Shown piece after piece: positions 33,594 through 42,557 of a stretch of DNA of 64,000 nucleotides. Position 1 is the first letter of the stretch. The number at the start of each line of letters is the position of its first letter. Where the stretch lies: positions 177,667 to 241,666 of the forward strand of contig CAXTSE010000002.1 in NCBI GenBank assembly GCA_964246985.1, read 5' to 3'. The translations under genes were made by a program, and so were the position numbers. Source of the DNA: CAXTSE01 sp964246985 (GTDB lineage Bacteria > Actinomycetota > Actinomycetes > Actinomycetales > Microbacteriaceae). The notes beneath the pieces are model-generated. The model was not told where the DNA came from. It made no database searches and saw only the letters and a list, made by a program, of their open reading frames with translations.

Positions 33594-33629
33594 CCAGGCC
33601 CGTAGAGATCCCAGCCTCTGCGGGCCTGG
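33594..33629 (+). terminator. intrinsic-type terminator hairpin
   Basis: CCAGGCCCG (33594-33602) pairs with CGGGCCTGG (33621-33629) and AGAG with CTCT, giving a 14-pair stem with one wobble and an eight-base loop, followed by T-rich TGTCTGTGTTCTCT. It ends transcripts from the sigma gene or from motif copy 2. Confidence 0.65.
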
Positions 33630-33750
33630 TGTCTGTGTTCTCTGGCGCGCCGCCGCCTCTGCGGCGCGCGTGCGGCTGCGCCGGCCGCGCGCGAGCGCCC
33701 GGCGCCGCCGTTGCCCGACGATTCCGGCACGGGTGCGGGATGATGGCCGG

Positions 33751-34857
33751 ATGGGGTTCGAGACGCTGCGGCGGTGGCCGGATCTCGAGACGCCCGAGCT
33801 GCGCGCATGGGATGCCGCGGATGCGCTCCTGCTCGACGAGGCCGCGACGAGTCTCGCGGAGTCGTCCCCCGGATCCGTCGCCGTCATCGGCGACGACTTC
33901 GGAGCGCTCACCCTCGGGGCCCTGGAGCGAGGCGCCGCCGACGTGCGCGTGCATCAGGATCCGCTCACGGGGGAGCGCGCCCTCGACGCGAACGCCCGGA
34001 CGGCCGGGGCGACCGGCTTCCGGCACCTGCCGCTCACGGCCGAGCTGGTGCGGGGCGCGTCCCTCGTGCTGCTGCGCCTGCCGCGATCGCTGGCCGCCCT
34101 CGATGAGATCGCCGCTCTGATCGCCGCGCAGGCCGATCCGACAGTGGTCGTGGTGGCCGGCGGCCGCATCAAGCACATGACCCTCGGCATGAACGAGGTG
34201 CTTGCGCGCCGGTTCGCGCGCGTCGACGTGTCGCTCGCCCGGCAGAAGTCCCGGCTCCTCATCGCGCGGACTCCGCTCCCGACAGCCGCCGATGCCGTGC
34301 CGCCGAGGCGCCGGTTCCACGCTGAGCTCGGCCTCTGGGCCGTCGCCACCGGCGGCGTCTTCGCCGATGCGTCGATCGACGTCGGCACCCGTGCCCTGCT
34401 CGAGTCGCTCGACCAGGTGCCGCCATTCGAGCGGGGGATCGATCTCGGCTGCGGCACGGGTCTGCTCGCGGCGGCGCTGGCGCGCTCGCAGCCCGGGGCG
34501 CGCGTCCTGGCGAGCGATCGGTCGGCGGCGGCCGTCGCATCCGCCGGCCTCACGATGGAGGCGAACGGGATCGACACCGTGCGCGTCACTCGGGATGACG
34601 CGCTGAGCGCGGAGACGGACGCGTCAGCGGATCTGATCCTGCTGAATCCGCCGTTCCACACCGGAGCCGTCGTGCACTCGGGCCTGGCCGACAAGCTGTT
34701 CGCGGCCTCGGCTCGCGTGCTGAGACCGGGTGGCGAGCTGTGGACCGTCTGGAACTCGCACCTCGGCTACCGCGCCGCGCTGGAGCGCACCGTCGGGCCG
34801 ACGACGCAGGTGACGCGCACCCCGAAGTTCACGGTGACCCGGTCGAGACGTCGATAG
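33751..34857 (+). CDS. RsmC/RlmG-like rRNA guanine-N2 methyltransferase
   Basis: A 368-residue protein with a degenerate N-terminal Rossmann half and a C-terminal catalytic domain, as in RsmC and RlmG. The SAM site is GIDLGCGTGLLAAALA (about 229-244), and the catalytic NPPF motif is LLNPPFHTGAVVHSG. It methylates a guanine N2 in rRNA; whether 16S (RsmC-type) or 23S (RlmG-type) is uncertain. ATG 33751 follows GATGAT by six bases, so translation may be leaderless. Confidence 0.88.
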   Translation: MGFETLRRWPDLETPELRAWDAADALLLDEAATSLAESSPGSVAVIGDDFGALTLGALERGAADVRVHQDPLTGERALDANARTAGATGFRHLPLTAELVRGASLVLLRLPRSLAALDEIAALIAAQADPTVVVVAGGRIKHMTLGMNEVLARRFARVDVSLARQKSRLLIARTPLPTAADAVPPRRRFHAELGLWAVATGGVFADASIDVGTRALLESLDQVPPFERGIDLGCGTGLLAAALARSQPGARVLASDRSAAAVASAGLTMEANGIDTVRVTRDDALSAETDASADLILLNPPFHTGAVVHSGLADKLFAASARVLRPGGELWTVWNSHLGYRAALERTVGPTTQVTRTPKFTVTRSRRR

Positions 34858-34869
34858 GCCGCCGACCGG

Positions 34870-35643
34870 TTACGCCATCGGGAGGTTCGGGCGCCCCTGC
34901 AGGATCGCGTTCTTGACCTCGGCGATGGCCTTGGTCACCTGGATGCCGCGGGGGCACGCCTCGGAGCAGTTGAAGGTGGTGCGGCAGCGCCACACGCCTT
35001 CCTTGTCGTTGAGGATGTCGAGGCGCACCTGGGCGGCCTCGTCGCGGCTGTCGAAGATGAAGCGGTGCGCGTTCACGATGGCGGCGGGGCCGAAGTACTG
35101 GCCGTCGGTCCAGAACACGGGGCACGACGAGGTGCACGCGGCGCACAGGATGCACTTCGTGGTGTCGTCGAAGATCGCGCGCTGCGCGACCGACTGCACG
35201 CGCTCGCGACCGTCCTTCGGCTTCGTGTCCGAGATGAGGAACGGCTGGATCGCGCGGTAGGAGGCGAAGAACGGCTCCATGTCGACGATGAGGTCCTTCT
35301 CGAGGGGCAGGCCCTTGATCGCCTCGACGTAGATCGGCTGCGAGATGTCGAGGTCCTTGATCAGCGTCTTGCAGGCCAGCCGGTTGCGCCCGTTGATGCG
35401 CATCGCGTCCGAGCCGCAGATGCCGTGGGCGCACGAGCGGCGGAACGTCAGCGAGCCGTCCTGCTCCCACTTGATCTTGTGGAGCGCGTCGAGGACGCGG
35501 TCGGTGGCGAACATCTCGACGTCGAAGTCCTGCCAGATCGGCTCGGACATCGTCTCGGGGTCGAAGCGCCGGATGATCAGCGTGACGGTGAACGCCTCGA
35601 TCGGCGCCGCGGGGGCTGGGGCGTCGGCGACGGCCATCGACAT
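34870..35643 (-). CDS. sdhB: succinate dehydrogenase iron-sulfur subunit
   Basis: A 257-residue subunit with three Fe-S clusters passing electrons from FAD to quinone. [2Fe-2S] ligands are in RRSCAHGICGSDAM and RLACKTL, [4Fe-4S] in CILCAACTSSCP, and [3Fe-4S] in CSEACPRGIQVTKA. The N-terminus (MSMAVADAPAPAAPIEAF) is Ala/Pro-rich. Third peripheral gene of sdhCDAB. It begins a few bases after a partial duplicate of the sdhA end. Confidence 0.97.
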   Translation of the reverse strand: MSMAVADAPAPAAPIEAFTVTLIIRRFDPETMSEPIWQDFDVEMFATDRVLDALHKIKWEQDGSLTFRRSCAHGICGSDAMRINGRNRLACKTLIKDLDISQPIYVEAIKGLPLEKDLIVDMEPFFASYRAIQPFLISDTKPKDGRERVQSVAQRAIFDDTTKCILCAACTSSCPVFWTDGQYFGPAAIVNAHRFIFDSRDEAAQVRLDILNDKEGVWRCRTTFNCSEACPRGIQVTKAIAEVKNAILQGRPNLPMA

Positions 35644-35645
35644 GC

Positions 35646-35707
35646 TCAGTACTTCCGTTCCATAGTGAGGGACTGCCCGGTGGCTCGCATCAGTACTTGC
35701 GTTCCAT
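35646..35707 (-). repeat. duplicated sdhA terminal codons
   Basis: The sdhA end, read MERKY-stop (TCAGTACTTGCGTTCCAT on the plus strand, 35690-35707), is repeated with one mismatch at 35646-35663, giving a second MERKY-stop just before the sdhB ATG. The copies are 44 bases apart. Confidence 0.85.
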
Positions 35708-37504
35708 GGGCTGGTAGTTCGTGATCACGACCGGCTTCCAGCCGAGCGTGATGTGGTCGGCGGCGTCGGCGGAGTGCGGGTCGCCGGTCAGATACGCCAT
35801 CGTGTGCTTCATGTAGCCGTCGTCGTCGCGCTTCGGGAAGTCGTCGCGCATGTGGCCGCCACGGCTCTCCTTGCGGTTGCGCGCGGAATAGACGACGACC
35901 TCGGCGAGGTCGAGCAGGAAGCCCAGCTCGATCGCCTCGAGGAGGTCGGTGTTGAAGCGACGGCCCTTGTCGTGGATCGAGACGTTGCGGTAGCGCCCGC
36001 GCAGGGTGTGGATCGTCTCGGTGACCTTCGCGAGCGACTCGTCCGTGCGGAAGACCTGGGCGTTCTTGTCCATCTCCTCCTGCAGCTCCTTGCGGAGCGT
36101 GGCGATCCGCTCGGTGCCGTCGGAGTCGCGCAGGTCCTCGACGAGCCCGCGCACGAAGGCGGTGGGGTCGACGGGCAGCGGCACGAACTCGGCCGTGCGC
36201 GCGTACTCGACGGCGTTGTTGCCGGCCCGCTTCCCGAACACGTTGATGTCGAGCAGCGAGTTGGTGCCGAGGCGGTTGGCGCCGTGCACCGAGACGCACG
36301 CGCACTCGCCGGCGGCGTAGAGGCCGGGCACGACGGTGTCGTTGTCGCTCAGCACCTCGGCCTTGACATTGGTCGGGATGCCGCCCATGGCGTAGTGGGC
36401 GGTCGGCATCACGGGCACCGGCTCGTACACCGGATCGACGCCGAGGTAGGTGCGGGCGAACTCGGTGATGTCGGGCAGCTTCGTCTCGAGCACCTCGGCA
36501 CCGAGGTGGGTGCAGTCGAGAAGGACGTAGTCCTTGAGCGGACCGGCACCCCGGCCCTCGGCGACCTCCTGCACCATGCAGCGGCTGATGATGTCGCGCG
36601 GGGCCAGGTCCTTGATGGTGGGGGCGTAGCGCTCCATGAAGCGCTCGCCGGACGCGTTGCGGAGGATCGCGCCCTCGCCTCGCGCTCCCTCGGTGAGGAG
36701 GATGCCGAGGCCGGCGAGGCCCGTCGGGTGGAACTGGAAGAACTCCATGTCCTCGAGCGGGAGGCCCTTGCGCCAGATGATGCCGACGCCGTCACCGGTG
36801 AGGGTGTGCGCGTTCGACGTCGTCTTGTAGATCTTGCCGAAGCCGCCGGTCGCGAACACGATCGACTTGCCCTGGAACACGTGCAGCTCGCCGGTGGCGA
36901 GGTCGTAGGCGACGATGCCCGAGGGCACCTCCTTGCCGTCGACCGTCGTCATGATGAGGTCGAGCGCGTAGTACTCGTTGAAGAAGTTGACGCCGAGCTT
37001 GACGCAGTTCTGGAACAGCGTCTGCAGGATCATGTGACCCGTGCGGTCGGCCGCGTAGCAGGCGCGGCGCACCGGGGCCTTGCCGTGGTCGCGGGTGTGC
37101 CCGCCGAAGCGGCGCTGGTCGATCTTGCCCTCGGGGGTGCGGTTGAACGGCAGGCCCATGTTCTCGAGGTCGAGGATCGCGTCGATGGCCTCCTTCGCGA
37201 GGATCTCGGCCGCGTCCTGGTCGACGAGGTAGTCGCCGCCCTTGACCGTGTCGAAGGTGTGCCACTCCCAGTTGTCCTCCTCCACGTTGGCGAGCGCGGC
37301 AGCCATGCCGCCCTGCGCCGCTCCCGTGTGGGATCGCGTGGGGTAGAGCTTCGTGATGACCGCGGTGCTGGCCTTCGGGCCGGCCTCGATCGCGGCGCGC
37401 ATGCCGGCGCCACCGGCGCCCACGATGATCACGTCGAACTGGTGGTAGTGCACGCCGTCGACCACGGCGCCATCCTCGATGACGGTCCCGTCTGCGAGCT
37501 CCAT
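35690..37504 (-). CDS. sdhA: succinate dehydrogenase flavoprotein subunit
   Basis: A 604-residue FAD-linked catalytic subunit oxidising succinate to fumarate. The dinucleotide motif VIIVGAGGAGMRAAIEAG is at about residues 25-42. The FAD-linking His is in TRSHTGAAQGGMAAA. The active-site region RFGGHTRDHGK and the late motif CVSVHGANRLGTNSLLD are intact. Forms the soluble part of complex II with SdhB. It starts one base after the sdhD stop. Confidence 0.98.
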   Translation of the reverse strand: MELADGTVIEDGAVVDGVHYHQFDVIIVGAGGAGMRAAIEAGPKASTAVITKLYPTRSHTGAAQGGMAAALANVEEDNWEWHTFDTVKGGDYLVDQDAAEILAKEAIDAILDLENMGLPFNRTPEGKIDQRRFGGHTRDHGKAPVRRACYAADRTGHMILQTLFQNCVKLGVNFFNEYYALDLIMTTVDGKEVPSGIVAYDLATGELHVFQGKSIVFATGGFGKIYKTTSNAHTLTGDGVGIIWRKGLPLEDMEFFQFHPTGLAGLGILLTEGARGEGAILRNASGERFMERYAPTIKDLAPRDIISRCMVQEVAEGRGAGPLKDYVLLDCTHLGAEVLETKLPDITEFARTYLGVDPVYEPVPVMPTAHYAMGGIPTNVKAEVLSDNDTVVPGLYAAGECACVSVHGANRLGTNSLLDINVFGKRAGNNAVEYARTAEFVPLPVDPTAFVRGLVEDLRDSDGTERIATLRKELQEEMDKNAQVFRTDESLAKVTETIHTLRGRYRNVSIHDKGRRFNTDLLEAIELGFLLDLAEVVVYSARNRKESRGGHMRDDFPKRDDDGYMKHTMAYLTGDPHSADAADHITLGWKPVVITNYQPMERKY

Positions 37505-37945
37505 CTAGCGGGCCGCGCAGATCTCGGTCAGGGTGGCGGACTGGTCCGCGCCGATGCAGGGGTCGAAGGTCGTGAGCACGAGGGTTCCCAAGGCGAGGAG
37601 GACGATCGTCGCACCGGCCAGCGCGACGAGGAGGACGCTGCGCAGCTTGCCGCGCGCGTAGTCGTTGGTGAGGGTGCGCATGCCGTTGGCGCCGTGGATG
37701 AGGGCGAGCCACAGGAGCAGCAGGTCCCACACGATCCAGAACGGGTTGGCCCACTTGCCGGCGACAAAGGCGAAGTCGATCGCCTTCACGCCCTCGCCCA
37801 CGAAGAGGTTGACGAACAGGTGGCCGAAGATCAGCACGACGAGCAGTACGCCCGAGAAGCGCATGTACAGCCAGCCCCACTTCTCGAGGTTGAAGCGGCG
37901 CGGCTTGCGGGCGGGCAGGCTGCGAGGAGCCTCGATGGTGGTCAT
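37505..37945 (-). CDS. sdhD: succinate dehydrogenase membrane anchor subunit
   Basis: A 146-residue hydrophobic anchor with three membrane helices (about residues 25-50, 65-90 and 105-130). A conserved His (LFGHLFVNL) is a likely haem ligand, and the ALIHGANGMRTLTNDY segment is near the quinone site. The start overlaps the sdhC stop. Order sdhC-sdhD-sdhA-sdhB matches most actinobacteria. Confidence 0.93.
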   Translation of the reverse strand: MTTIEAPRSLPARKPRRFNLEKWGWLYMRFSGVLLVVLIFGHLFVNLFVGEGVKAIDFAFVAGKWANPFWIVWDLLLLWLALIHGANGMRTLTNDYARGKLRSVLLVALAGATIVLLALGTLVLTTFDPCIGADQSATLTEICAAR

Positions 37946-38376
37946 CACTCGCCCCCGAAGACGTGCATCAGGTGGCGGGGGAGGAAGCCTGCGAGCAGCA
38001 CGATCCAGAGCCCGATGACGACCCAGAACATGAGTCGCTGGTGCTTCGTGCCGAAGCCGGTGAAGTCGATGAGGATGATGCGGAGGCCGTTGAGGGCGTG
38101 GAACCCGATGGCGGCGACGAGGGCCGCCTCTCCGAGACCCATGATCGGCGTCTTGTAGGTGCCGATGACCGCGTTGTAGCCCTCGGCGTCGATGCGCACG
38201 AGGGACGTGTCGAGGATGTGCACCAGCAGGAAGAAGAAGATCGCGGTGCCCGTGATGCGGTGCAGCACCCACGACCACATGCCCTCTCGGCCCCTGTACA
38301 GGGTGCCTGCTGGACGCTTGGGAGCGCGGATCTTGAGGGCCGTAGCGCCTCCGGATCGCGCGTCTGTGCTCGACAC
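37945..38376 (-). CDS. sdhC: succinate dehydrogenase cytochrome b556 subunit
   Basis: A 143-residue membrane subunit starting at GTG, with GAGGAGGAG five bases upstream. The quinone/haem signature WSWVLHRITGTAIFFFLLVH (residues ~34-53) is followed by two more helices and the motif GFHALNGLRIILIDF. First gene of the sdh operon, divergent from the guanylyltransferase gene. Confidence 0.95.
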   Translation of the reverse strand: MSSTDARSGGATALKIRAPKRPAGTLYRGREGMWSWVLHRITGTAIFFFLLVHILDTSLVRIDAEGYNAVIGTYKTPIMGLGEAALVAAIGFHALNGLRIILIDFTGFGTKHQRLMFWVVIGLWIVLLAGFLPRHLMHVFGGE

Positions 38377-38545
38377 GGGAACTCCTCCTCGGTACCGGTC
38401 ACGATCGCCGCGGTGGCACGTCGGTCGCTCGTCAATCGGACGGTCACCAGTCTAGGCGGGGCCGCGGACGTCCGCAGGCACCTCGGCCGAATTGCTTGCT
38501 CATCGAGCGATTCACTTTGCGGGCCCGTCGAACAGCCCCGCGAAC

Positions 38546-38551
38546 TAGGGT
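38546..38551 (+). promoter_or_regulatory. -10 box of probable leaderless manC promoter
   Basis: TAGGGT with seven bases to ATG 38559, one more than the usual six. The 182 bases between sdhC and this gene show nothing else clear. Confidence 0.4.
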
Positions 38552-38558
38552 GGGCGCC

Positions 38559-39674
38559 ATGACCACGGGCCTCGATCGCTTCTACAGCATCATCCCCGCG
38601 GGAGGCATCGGCTCCCGCCTCTGGCCGCTCTCGCGCGCCGATGCTCCCAAGTTCCTCCACGACCTGACCGGGTCGGGCACCACGCTTCTGCGAGCCACCT
38701 GGGAGCGTCTCGCACCCATCAGCGGTCCGCAGCGGGTGATGGTGGTGACCGGCCGAGCGCACCGCGGCGCCGTCGAGGATCAGCTGCCCGAGCTCGCCGA
38801 TCTCAACGTCGTCCTCGAGAGCGAGCCCAAGGACTCGTCCGCGGCGATCGGGCTCGCGGCGGCGATCCTCCAGCGCCGCGAACCGGGAGTGATCATCGGG
38901 TCGTTCGCCGCCGACCACGTGATCGCCGATACCGCGGGCTTCGAGCGGGCCGTGACGCAGGCGGTCGCAGCCGCTGCGGACGGCTACATCGCCACGATCG
39001 GCATCACCCCCACCGAGCCCGCCATCGGCTTCGGCTACATCCACGCGGGCGACGCGCTCGCGATCGACGGCGCCCCGGATGCGCTCCGCGTCCGGTCGTT
39101 CGTCGAGAAGCCCGACCTGGCCACCGCCGAGACCTATCTCGCCGACGGCGACCACCTCTGGAACGGCGGCATGTTCATCGCCACGGCCGAGGCGCTGCTC
39201 GGCCAGATGCGCGAGTCCGAGCCCGAGCTCGTGGCCGGTCTCGAGGAGCTCGCGGCCGCCTGGGACGACCCCGCGACGCGCGGTCCGGCCGTCGACAGGA
39301 TCTGGCCGCGGCTCAAGAAGATCGCGATCGACTACAGCGTCGCCGAGCCGGCCGCGCTCGCGGGGCGCCTCGCGGTGATCCCCGGCCGCTTCGACTGGGA
39401 CGACGTCGGCGACTTCGCCTCGATCGCCAAGCTCAACTCCTCGGGACGCAAGAGCGACCTCGCGATCGTCGGCGAGAACGCGCGCGTGCTGGCGGATGCG
39501 TCCACGGGCATCGTCGTCAGCCAGACCGGGCGCGTCATCTCGCTGATCGGCGTGCGCGACATCATCGTGGTCGACACCCCGGATGCGCTGCTGGTGACCA
39601 CGATCGCGAACGCCCAGCGCGTCAAGAGCGTGGTGGACGCTCTCAAGCTCAGCGGGCGATCCGACGTTCTGTAG
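38559..39674 (+). CDS. manC: mannose-1-phosphate guanylyltransferase
   Basis: A 371-residue nucleotidyltransferase making GDP-mannose from GTP and mannose-1-phosphate, for cell-wall glycans and lipomannan. The signature IIPAGGIGSRLWPLSRADAP is at residues 10-29 (pyrophosphorylase motif), and FVEKPD (product site) at about 184-189. It lacks the C-terminal isomerase domain of bifunctional ManC. Equivalent to the M. tuberculosis Rv3264c type. ATG 38559 is chosen from the promoter position. Confidence 0.92.
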   Translation: MTTGLDRFYSIIPAGGIGSRLWPLSRADAPKFLHDLTGSGTTLLRATWERLAPISGPQRVMVVTGRAHRGAVEDQLPELADLNVVLESEPKDSSAAIGLAAAILQRREPGVIIGSFAADHVIADTAGFERAVTQAVAAAADGYIATIGITPTEPAIGFGYIHAGDALAIDGAPDALRVRSFVEKPDLATAETYLADGDHLWNGGMFIATAEALLGQMRESEPELVAGLEELAAAWDDPATRGPAVDRIWPRLKKIAIDYSVAEPAALAGRLAVIPGRFDWDDVGDFASIAKLNSSGRKSDLAIVGENARVLADASTGIVVSQTGRVISLIGVRDIIVVDTPDALLVTTIANAQRVKSVVDALKLSGRSDVL

Positions 39675-39847
39675 CGCCGCCTCGGCGGCCGCCTCGCGGA
39701 GCATATTTCCGGTTCATTACGTGCCCGGCACAGGTTTGTAACTGTTGGGCGACGGACGCTTCAGAGCGGTGGTGGCATCCGTAACTTTGGGTAACGTGGG
39801 GGCAATTCGCGCCGCACCCCTGCAGGCGCGCTCTCTTGGAGGACACA

Positions 39848-40948
39848 GTGGCATTCACTTCCCGCAAGACCGTCTTCGCCGGTCTCGCACTTCTCGGCAC
39901 GAGCGCTCTCGTGCTCGCCGGGTGCGGCGCAGCCCCCACCGACGACGGCGGAGACGCCGCAGTCAACGACTACCTGCCCTGCATGGTGTCCGACTCGGGC
40001 GGATTCGACGACAAGTCGTTCAACCAGCTCGGCTACGAGGGCATGGAGGCCGCCGCCGACGCCGCGGGCATCGAGTTCGAGGCCGTCGAGTCCGAGAGCG
40101 ACGCCGACTACGCGCCCAACATCCAGAGCCTGCTCGACGCCAACTGCGACCTGATCGTCACCGTCGGCTTCGCCCTCTCGGCCGCCACGGTCGAGGCCGC
40201 GCTGGCCAACCCCGACGTCAACTTCGCGATTGTCGACGACGCCGCGGACAACGACTTCGACGGCACCGTCGACGCGCCCAACATCAAGCCGATCCTCTTC
40301 GACACGGCTCAGGCCGCGTTCCTCGCCGGCTATGCCGCGTCGAGCTACACGAAGACCGGCATCCTCGGCACCTTCGCCGGCATCGCCTTCCCGACCGTCA
40401 CCATCTTCATGGACGGCTTCTACCAGGGCATGACCTACTACAACGAGCAGAAGGGCACCTCGGTGCGTCTGGTCGGCTACGACCCGGCCACCCCGGACGA
40501 CACCCTCGCCACCGGTGGCTTCGCCGCCGATGACAACGCGAAGAGCGTCGCCAAGACGGTCCTCGACCAGGGCGCCGACGTGCTGCTCCCGGTCGGCGGC
40601 CCGATCTTCCAGTCGGGTGGCGCGGCCATCGAGGAGAACGGCGGCGACATCGTCCTCCTCGGCTGCGACGCCGACGTGTACGAGACCTTCCCGACCTACG
40701 ACAGCCTGTACTTCACCTCGATCCTGAAGGACATGAAGACGGCCGTCGGCGACGTCGTGACCGCAGCCGCCGGTGGCGACTTCGACGCGACCGCCTACGT
40801 CGGAACCCTCGAGAACAACGGTGTCGGCATCGCGCCGTTCCACGACTTCGAGGACCAGGTCGCGGCCGAGCTGCAGGGTGAGCTGGACACGATCAAGGAC
40901 GGCATCATCTCCGGTGACATCCCGGTGACGTCGTACCTCAACAGCTGA
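39848..40948 (+). CDS. BMP-family nucleoside-binding lipoprotein
   Basis: A 366-residue exported binding protein of the BmpA/PnrA family. Lipobox SALVLAGCGAA (Cys about residue 23) anchors it outside. The family motifs are CMVSDSGGFDDKSFNQLGYEG (seen as SDSGGFDDKSFNQ), then FLAGYAASSYTKTG and GGPIFQSGG. It captures purine or pyrimidine nucleosides for the ABC importer encoded next. Strong GGAGG before the GTG start. A terminator separates it from the ATPase gene, favouring higher expression of the binding protein. Upstream 39675-39847 holds three GTAAC boxes of unknown meaning. Confidence 0.93.
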   Translation: MAFTSRKTVFAGLALLGTSALVLAGCGAAPTDDGGDAAVNDYLPCMVSDSGGFDDKSFNQLGYEGMEAAADAAGIEFEAVESESDADYAPNIQSLLDANCDLIVTVGFALSAATVEAALANPDVNFAIVDDAADNDFDGTVDAPNIKPILFDTAQAAFLAGYAASSYTKTGILGTFAGIAFPTVTIFMDGFYQGMTYYNEQKGTSVRLVGYDPATPDDTLATGGFAADDNAKSVAKTVLDQGADVLLPVGGPIFQSGGAAIEENGGDIVLLGCDADVYETFPTYDSLYFTSILKDMKTAVGDVVTAAAGGDFDATAYVGTLENNGVGIAPFHDFEDQVAAELQGELDTIKDGIISGDIPVTSYLNS

Positions 40949-40966
40949 TCCAGCTCTGAACCACGC

Positions 40967-41005
40967 ACTCGGGCAGACCGGTTCGCCGGTCTGCCCGAGT
41001 GTTTT
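40967..41005 (+). terminator. strong intrinsic terminator inside the importer operon
   Basis: A perfect 15-pair stem ACTCGGGCAGACCGG (40967-40981) with loop TTCG and complement to 41000, followed by GTTTT. It lies between the binding protein and ATPase genes and probably acts as an attenuator. Confidence 0.9.
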
Positions 41006-41036
41006 ATCGACCGGGGGATGAAAGGATGAGCGCGTC

Positions 41037-42557
41037 ATGAAGCTCGAACTGCGCGGAATCACCAAGCGATTCGGCGATCTGGTTGCCAACGACGGCATCG
41101 ACCTGATCGTCGAGCCCGGCGAGGTCCACTGTCTCCTCGGCGAGAACGGAGCGGGCAAGTCCACGCTCATGAACGTCCTCTACGGCCTGTACCGCGCCGA
41201 GGAGGGCGAGATCCTGCTCGACGACGTCGTGCAGCACTTCGCGGGCCCTGGCGATGCGATGCGGGCCGGCATCGGCATGGTGCACCAGCACTTCATGCTC
41301 ATCCCCGTGTTCACGGTCGCCGAGAACCTCATGCTCGGCAACGAGCCGACCGGCGCCCTGGGCGTGCTCGATCTCGACTCCGCGCGGGCGCGGGTGCGCG
41401 AGATCTCGGCGCGCTTCGGCTTCGACGTCGACCCCGACGCCCTGATCGAGGACCTGCCGGTCGGCGTCCAGCAGCGCGTCGAGATCATCAAGGCCCTGGC
41501 CCGCGACGCCCAGATCCTGGTCTTCGACGAGCCGACGGCCGTGCTGACGCCGCAGGAGACCGACGAGTTCATGGCGATCATGCGGCAGCTGCGCGACGCC
41601 GGCACCGCCATCGTCTTCATCACCCACAAGCTGCGCGAGGTGCGCGAGGTCGCCGACCGCATTACGGTCATCCGCCTCGGCAAAGTCGTCGGCGAGGCCT
41701 CGCCCACCGCATCCAACTCCGAGCTCGCCTCGCTCATGGTCGGCCGCGAGGTCGAGCTCACCGTCGACAAGGCGCCGGCGCAGGCCGGCGAGGCCAAGCT
41801 CGTCATCGACGACCTGCGCGTCCGCGACGCCAACGGCTTCGCCGTGCTCGACGGCGTCAGCTTCCAGGTGCGAGCCGGCGAGATCCTCGCCATCGCCGGC
41901 GTGCAGGGCAACGGCCAGACCGAGCTCACCGAGGCGCTCCTCGGCCTGCAGCCGCGGGTCACCGGCACCGCGGTGCTCGACGGCAGGTCGATCCTCGGCC
42001 GCAGCGTCCGCGACGTCCTGGATGCGGGGGTCGGCTTCGTGCCGGAGGACCGCACCGAGGACGGCCTGGTCGCCGGCTTCACGATCGCCGAGAACCTCAT
42101 GCTCGACCGGTCCGACGGCCGCCCGTTCGTGAAGTGGGGAGCGCTGCAGCTCGACGAGCTCGCGGAGTTCGCGACGGTCAAGCTCAAGGAGTACGACATC
42201 CGGGCGCAGGCGATCACCTCGCACGCGTCGACCCTCTCGGGCGGCAACCAGCAGAAGGTCGTGCTGGCGCGCGAGCTCAGCCGCGATCTGCGGCTGCTCG
42301 TCGCCTCGCAGCCCACCCGCGGCCTCGACGTCGGCTCGATCGAGTTCGTGCACTCGCAGATCGTCGCCACCCGCGACGCGGGTGTGCCGGTCATCGTCGT
42401 CTCTACCGAGCTCGACGAGGTCTACGCCCTCGCCGACCGCATCGCCGTGATGTACCGCGGCGGGATCATCGGCATCGTGCCGGCGACCACGTCGCGCGAG
42501 GTGCTCGGACAGATGATGGCGGGCGAGTTGCCCGCGGGAACGGAGCAGGCCGCGTGA
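41037..42557 (+). CDS. nucleoside ABC importer ATPase (double cassette)
   Basis: A 506-residue protein with two ATP-binding cassettes, as in simple sugar/nucleoside importers. The first cassette has Walker A LLGENGAGKSTLMN (about 35-48) and Walker B ILVFDEPTAVLTP. The second has a degenerate P-loop (IAGVQGNGQTEL) and signature TLSGGNQQKVVLARELS. It powers uptake with the two permeases that follow. The 3' end overlaps the next GTG by four bases. Confidence 0.95.
   Translation: MKLELRGITKRFGDLVANDGIDLIVEPGEVHCLLGENGAGKSTLMNVLYGLYRAEEGEILLDDVVQHFAGPGDAMRAGIGMVHQHFMLIPVFTVAENLMLGNEPTGALGVLDLDSARARVREISARFGFDVDPDALIEDLPVGVQQRVEIIKALARDAQILVFDEPTAVLTPQETDEFMAIMRQLRDAGTAIVFITHKLREVREVADRITVIRLGKVVGEASPTASNSELASLMVGREVELTVDKAPAQAGEAKLVIDDLRVRDANGFAVLDGVSFQVRAGEILAIAGVQGNGQTELTEALLGLQPRVTGTAVLDGRSILGRSVRDVLDAGVGFVPEDRTEDGLVAGFTIAENLMLDRSDGRPFVKWGALQLDELAEFATVKLKEYDIRAQAITSHASTLSGGNQQKVVLARELSRDLRLLVASQPTRGLDVGSIEFVHSQIVATRDAGVPVIVVSTELDEVYALADRIAVMYRGGIIGIVPATTSREVLGQMMAGELPAGTEQAA

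Noticed and set aside
35753..38158. 801-codon plus frame opposite sdhA/sdhD
   Set aside because: Val/Arg/His-rich antisense shadow of conserved sdh genes.
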